From CAYQQU01 sp964419545 (GTDB lineage: Bacteria > Bacteroidota > Bacteroidia > Chitinophagales > Saprospiraceae), in contig CAYQQU010000120.1 of the NCBI GenBank assembly GCA_964419545.1, positions 1 through 9,804 on the forward strand: a stretch of DNA of 9,804 nucleotides, in the 5' to 3' direction. Shown piece after piece: positions 7,378-9,804 of the stretch; position 1 is the first letter of the stretch, and the number at the start of each line of letters is the position of its first letter. The translations under genes and the position numbers were made by a program. Below the pieces are notes generated by a model. That model ran no database searches. It had not been told where the DNA came from and was given only the letters and a program-made list of their open reading frames with translations.

Positions 7378-7382
7378 CGCTC
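7368..7382. repeat. 7-bp palindrome GAGCGCT-T-AGCGCTC over the epimerase stop codon
   Basis: GAGCGCT at 7368-7374 and AGCGCTC at 7376-7382 are exact reverse complements around one base, and the epimerase stop TAG (7375-7377) lies inside. It sits at the left edge of the AT-rich island, and AGCGCT recurs at the right edge (8085-8090). It is too tight to form a normal hairpin loop without opening pairs. It may be a recombination or junction site. Confidence 0.5.
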
Positions 7383-8085
7383 TAAGTATTAGAAAACAGT
7401 ATTTAAAATCCCTTATTATGACCTCAGTAACAAAATACAAATGGGACATTACCACCAAAATAGTATTGATTTCACAGTTGATATTTACTATTGGATGGAT
7501 TGTCGCCGGCTTTCTTCAAGGGGATAAATATTCAATAGCTAAATATTCTATCAGCGAATTGGGTGCTCTGAATTCTCAATATCCATGGGTTTGGAATTAC
7601 TCAATGATAATCGGTGGTGGTGTTGTAATTTGGTTTTCAGTGGGGAGCCTACGTCCTATATTAAAAGCATCCGGTATTCGATGGCCAATAGGAGCTTGGT
7701 TGTTAGCATTCAGCATTATGGGCATTGGTTCTGTAAGCGATTTCTTTTTCCCGCTTGATTGTTCTCGTGGCGCTGACACAGAATGTATAAGGACAATTCT
7801 TACTAAGGTTCATAGGATTGTTGGTGTGTCTGCTTTTTTTGTTACGTTAATAACTCCTTTTGTTCTTGCATGGCATATGCGAAAAATGGATAAGTGGAAA
7901 GACCTTTCTTCAAAAACTATCCTATATGGAATATGCCTCCTCATAGTAGGCTTAGGGCTACTTGATTCTACTAATTCGTATTGGGGATATATGCAAAGAC
8001 TTTTATGTTTAATGGGCTCTTTTGGTGTAATTCTATTGGCATTTAGAACGAATAAGATATCAACAAATCCATAAGTAGATAGAAA
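7383..8085. other. AT-rich island carrying the DUF998-type gene, flanked by related sequence
   Basis: Base composition changes sharply here: hand counts give 22 G+C of 60 at 7501-7560 and 24 of 60 at 7921-7980, against 37 of 60 at 8641-8700. TAAGTATTAGAAA (7383-7395) at the left edge resembles TAAGTAGATAGAAA (8072-8085) at the right edge, and AGCGCT lies just outside the left copy (7376-7381) and at the right edge (8085-8090). No transposase, integrase or attC-like structure was recognised. The pattern supports insertion of foreign DNA, but the mechanism is open. Confidence 0.55.
7418..8074 (+). CDS. DUF998-family-like integral membrane protein
   Basis: A 218-residue protein with about six membrane helices: roughly 12-33, 61-78, 90-110, 132-153, 165-183 and 189-208. 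YSISELGAL (43-51) after the first helix, the SDFFFPLDCS segment (107-116) with FPxD, and VHRIVGV (131-137) at the start of the fourth helix match the pattern I associate with DUF998 proteins, whose function is unknown. The start ATG at 7418 is followed by a short polar stretch and then the first helix. The gene is clearly AT-rich compared with its neighbours and uses many A/T-ending codons, so it was probably acquired by transfer. It lies 40 bases after the epimerase stop, and its TAA is part of the right-hand flanking repeat. No lipid- or substrate-binding site can be assigned. Confidence 0.75.
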   Translation: MTSVTKYKWDITTKIVLISQLIFTIGWIVAGFLQGDKYSIAKYSISELGALNSQYPWVWNYSMIIGGGVVIWFSVGSLRPILKASGIRWPIGAWLLAFSIMGIGSVSDFFFPLDCSRGADTECIRTILTKVHRIVGVSAFFVTLITPFVLAWHMRKMDKWKDLSSKTILYGICLLIVGLGLLDSTNSYWGYMQRLLCLMGSFGVILLAFRTNKISTNP

Positions 8086-8089
8086 GCGC

Positions 8090-8155
8090 TACCGGGTCAA
8101 AGTCCCGGCCGCCGATATGCTCAACACCGCGAAATACGCGCACCTGTCCGCGCTG
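8090..8155 (+). pseudogene. internal fragment of a second epimerase gene
   Basis: This 66-base stretch aligns without gaps to 6493-6558 inside the epimerase gene, with 56 of 66 bases identical by hand count. In the corresponding frame it reads YRVKVPAADMLNTAKYAHLSAL, against FRVKVSATDISNSAKYAHLSAL in the gene, so several differences are conservative and it once coded for protein. The fragment corresponds to residues 26-47 of the epimerase; no other part is present on either side. It begins exactly at the right edge of the AT-rich island and fades into the leader of the next gene after about 8170. It is best explained as the last piece of a tandem paralog mostly deleted or replaced. It is not a functional gene. 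Confidence 0.82.
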
Positions 8156-8197
8156 GAACTTGGGTGTGCCATTACTTAACAAAAACACTTTACAACA

Positions 8198-9049
8198 ATG
8201 AAAAAGCTATTATTCCTCGCAGCCCTGCTCGGCTGCACCACATTCTTACCGGCCCAATCCCCTAAAGATGAGGCCGACATGCATACCCTCACCCGCAATT
8301 ACATGGCCGCCTACAATAGGGGCGACCACGCCGCCCTGCAAAAGATGTACACGGACGACGCCGTACGCATCGACCAGCAAGGCACCCGGATCGAGGGGGC
8401 CGCAAACATCGCCGCCGCATTGGCCGAACAGCTCCGGGCAAATAACGCCACGGTGCTGATCAGACATCGAGACCTGAACTGGTCGGATGCCGAGGGCGCC
8501 TATGTCGCCACGGGGACGTACGAAATTTATGGGACCACGAATGTTTACGACATCGAAATCGACCTCGCCGGCCGGTACGCCAACACCGTACTGCAAGAAG
8601 ACGGCGAGTGGAAGATCGCTAAATCCGTACTGATGGATCCCGCCCCTACGACAACGGAAAACGTAGCGGTCATCGACGGGCTGTACCAAGCCTTCGCCGA
8701 AGGGGATATCCCCGCCGCCCTGGAACCGATGGACGCGGGTATCGTCTGGAATGAAGCCGAGAGTTTTCCCTACGCGGATAAGAATCCCTACGTCGGCCCC
8801 GAAGCCGTACTGAACGGCGTCTTCGCCCGCATCGGCGCCGAGTGGGAGTACTGGAACCTGACCGACATCGAACTGCACGACGTGTCTGGCAGTAAAGTAC
8901 TTGCCACCCTGCGCTACGATGCCAAGCATAAGGCGACGGGCAAAAAGCTCGACGCGCAAACGGCGCACCTCTGGACGCTGCAGGATGGCAAGATCGTTGC
9001 CTTCCAGCAGTTTACGGATACGAAGCAAGCCTCCGACGCGGTGCGGTAA
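8198..9049 (+). CDS. exported protein with two SnoaL/DUF4440-like (NTF2-fold) domains
   Basis: A 283-residue protein. Residues 1-20 form a signal peptide ending FLPAQ; LLGC at 10-13 also resembles a lipobox, so a lipoprotein with Cys13 cannot be excluded, although the AQ site fits better. Two successive cone-fold domains follow. The first (about 25-147) has LTRNYMAAYNRGDHAAL, YTDDAVRID and a late GEWKIAKSVLMDP strand, typical of DUF4440/SnoaL-like proteins. The second (about 153-276) has VIDGLYQAFAEGDIPAAL, VWNEAESFPYA, a GPEAVLNGVF segment and HLWTLQDGKIVAFQQFTDT, typical of SnoaL/ketosteroid-isomerase-like proteins. Known family members include isomerases, cyclases, dehydratases and small-molecule binders; no catalytic set can be assigned here. 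The ATG at 8198 is fixed by the signal peptide. The leader is A-rich with no Shine-Dalgarno sequence. It lies 58 bases before a gene for a related single-domain protein, probably co-transcribed. Confidence 0.85.
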   Translation: MKKLLFLAALLGCTTFLPAQSPKDEADMHTLTRNYMAAYNRGDHAALQKMYTDDAVRIDQQGTRIEGAANIAAALAEQLRANNATVLIRHRDLNWSDAEGAYVATGTYEIYGTTNVYDIEIDLAGRYANTVLQEDGEWKIAKSVLMDPAPTTTENVAVIDGLYQAFAEGDIPAALEPMDAGIVWNEAESFPYADKNPYVGPEAVLNGVFARIGAEWEYWNLTDIELHDVSGSKVLATLRYDAKHKATGKKLDAQTAHLWTLQDGKIVAFQQFTDTKQASDAVR

Positions 9050-9107
9050 TCCCTCGGCCTGGCTTCACAACAAAACACAAATTTTCAAACCAAATAATTT
9101 TCAACTT

Positions 9108-9551
9108 ATGAAAAATTTCATTTTGCTTACCGCATTGCTCCTGACCGCGGTCAGCATGCAAGCCCAAACTATTGACGCTGAGATAGCCGCCTTAGGCAAT
9201 GCCTGGGAAGCCGCCTACGAGCGCGGCGACGCAGCCGCCTTGGCCGCAGTATACGCTGAAAAGGTTGAGTTCGTCAACGCCGATGGCAGCGTCAGTACAG
9301 CCACCCGTGCCGATATAGAAGCGAATTGGGCAAAAATCTTTGCCGCCAACACAGGCACGATTGAGTTTGCCGACGATATGACCGCCACCCTGCTTTCCGA
9401 CGGCAAAGTGAACACCAAAGGCAGCTTCACGCAAACGATGACCAACAAGGAGACCGGCGAGACGGAGACATTCAAAAGCCGCTTCGACCACCATGCCGTA
9501 AAACTCAATGGCCGATGGCTGTTGAGCCGCATGAAGGTGACCCCGCAGTAA
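9108..9551 (+). CDS. exported DUF4440/SnoaL-like protein
   Basis: A 147-residue protein. The signal peptide (1-19 or 1-20) has a leucine-rich core and ends SMQAQ. The mature part is a single NTF2-fold domain: helix LGNAWEAAYERGDAAALAAV, then YAEKVEFVNADGS, a helix ending WAKIF, and a sheet with KGSFTQTM, FKSRFDHHAVKLNGRWLL and a final MKVTP. This is the usual order and length for DUF4440 proteins. The frame is open far upstream to about 8901 inside the previous gene, but that part is a shadow of the neighbour. The ATG at 9108 is chosen because it starts the signal peptide and follows an A/T-rich leader. It resembles the first domain of the preceding gene in domain type, so the two may share an ancestor. 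The function is unknown; a secreted small-molecule binding or isomerase role is only inference. A clear terminator follows. Confidence 0.85.
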   Translation: MKNFILLTALLLTAVSMQAQTIDAEIAALGNAWEAAYERGDAAALAAVYAEKVEFVNADGSVSTATRADIEANWAKIFAANTGTIEFADDMTATLLSDGKVNTKGSFTQTMTNKETGETETFKSRFDHHAVKLNGRWLLSRMKVTPQ

Positions 9552-9558
9552 AATTAAT

Positions 9559-9597
9559 GCTGCCGTTGGAGCCCCTTACGGATACTCCAACGGCAGC
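9559..9597 (+). terminator. 13-bp perfect hairpin terminator after the DUF4440-like gene
   Basis: GCTGCCGTTGGAG at 9559-9571 is the exact reverse complement of CTCCAACGGCAGC at 9585-9597, with a 13-base loop. It begins seven bases after the TAA and is followed by TATCCTTT, a short pyrimidine-rich tail. Position and stability strongly suggest it ends the transcript of the SnoaL-like pair. Confidence 0.72.
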
Positions 9598-9632
9598 TAT
9601 CCTTTGCCCGCGGCGGTACGCTGACCGGTGGC

Positions 9633-9659
9633 GCCGAGACTTCGGCAGTTATATTTTTG
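9633..9659 (+). promoter_or_regulatory. candidate promoter (-7 TATTTTTG) with adjacent small palindrome
   Basis: TATTTTTG at 9652-9659 matches TAnnTTTG and lies 21 bases before the ATG at 9681. No clear -33 box is present. GCCGA-GACT-TCGGC at 9633-9646 is a 5-bp perfect inverted repeat just upstream, where a repressor or activator might bind. Following the terminator at 9559-9597, a new promoter is expected here. Confidence 0.42.
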
Positions 9660-9680
9660 AAGGATAAAAAACACATCACG

Positions 9681-9804
9681 ATGAATTTAGAGCTAGCAGG
9701 AAAAAATGCTATTGTCACGGGAGCAAGTAGAGGGATCGGTAAGCGTATCGCCCTGAGAGCTTGTTTGGAGGTAGTCATTTTGGCTGCAAAACCCAGCTTT
9801 TGGA
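9681..9804 (+). CDS. short-chain dehydrogenase/reductase, 5' part only
   Basis: The 41 visible codons start MNLELAGKNAIVTGASRGIGK, the classical SDR nucleotide-binding start with the TGxxxGxG motif, so NAD(P)-dependent oxidoreductase activity is expected. The gene runs off the window, so the catalytic Tyr-Lys pair cannot be checked. The next segment, RIALRACLEVVILAAKP, is about three residues shorter than the usual helix-plus-strand, where an 'EGA'-like turn normally precedes the second strand. This may be a small in-frame deletion or natural variation. The ATG at 9681 fits both the family's usual N-terminus and the upstream promoter-like box. Confidence 0.75.
   Translation, partial: MNLELAGKNAIVTGASRGIGKRIALRACLEVVILAAKPSFW

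Noticed and set aside
7383..8197. Integron cassette with an attC site around the DUF998-type gene
   Set aside because: Looked for GTTRRRY/RYYYAAC pairs at the right edge; only an isolated TTAAC near 8176 is seen, with no partner arm.
8246..9028. 260-codon reverse-strand frame opposite the two-domain SnoaL-like gene
   Set aside because: The forward gene has a signal peptide and two recognisable domains; the reverse frame reads as a Gly/Val/Arg-rich shadow.
1..9804. CRISPR array, tRNA, rRNA or a recognisable defence system
   Set aside because: No regularly spaced repeats beyond the hexamer array, no cloverleaf or rRNA-like sequence, and no nuclease, helicase or toxin motifs in the coding regions.

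Overview
The window looks like a chromosomal stretch from a moderately GC-rich member of the Bacteroidota, possibly a Lewinella- or Saprospiria-like marine lineage. Support for the phylum: a one-protein hybrid two-component regulator with AraC-type output, secreted proteins whose signal peptides end in '-AQ', A-rich leaders without Shine-Dalgarno sequences, and TAnnTTTG-type -7 boxes. The finer placement is only an impression. All intact genes read on the + strand.

Layout. Positions 1-770 are accessory debris: a possible C-terminal tail of an off-window gene, nine exact GGTTGA hexamers, an AT-rich 5' fragment of an ISNCY-like transposase, and a non-coding stretch with a spaced inverted repeat that ends in a candidate promoter. 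Positions 773-3682 encode a 969-residue hybrid sensor with a 7TMR-DISM sensory half, kinase, receiver and AraC-type HTH. A 180-base gap with two palindromes follows, then two tandem paralogous genes for secreted TPR proteins (3863-4615 and 4777-5553). The second TPR gene ends in a strong hairpin. Next come a Sulfotransfer_4-type gene (5645-6289) and an NAD-dependent epimerase-like gene (6418-7377) interrupted by one in-frame amber codon. An AT-rich island (about 7383-8085) holds a DUF998-type membrane protein. Directly to its right is a 66-base, 85% identical remnant of a second epimerase gene. Two genes for exported SnoaL/DUF4440-like proteins (8198-9049 and 9108-9551) end in a clear terminator, and a short-chain dehydrogenase gene starts at 9681 and runs off the window.

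How it fits together. I see no coherent pathway and no convincing new defence or mobile system. The main theme is local gene duplication and decay: tandem TPR paralogs, repeated SnoaL-like domains, an epimerase with a premature stop beside a fragment of its paralog, a foreign-looking AT-rich insert between those two, and a truncated transposase. The most useful points to check are the amber codon at 6931-6933, and the junctions of the AT-rich island, which carry AGCGCT and related TAAGTA...AGAAA sequence on both sides.
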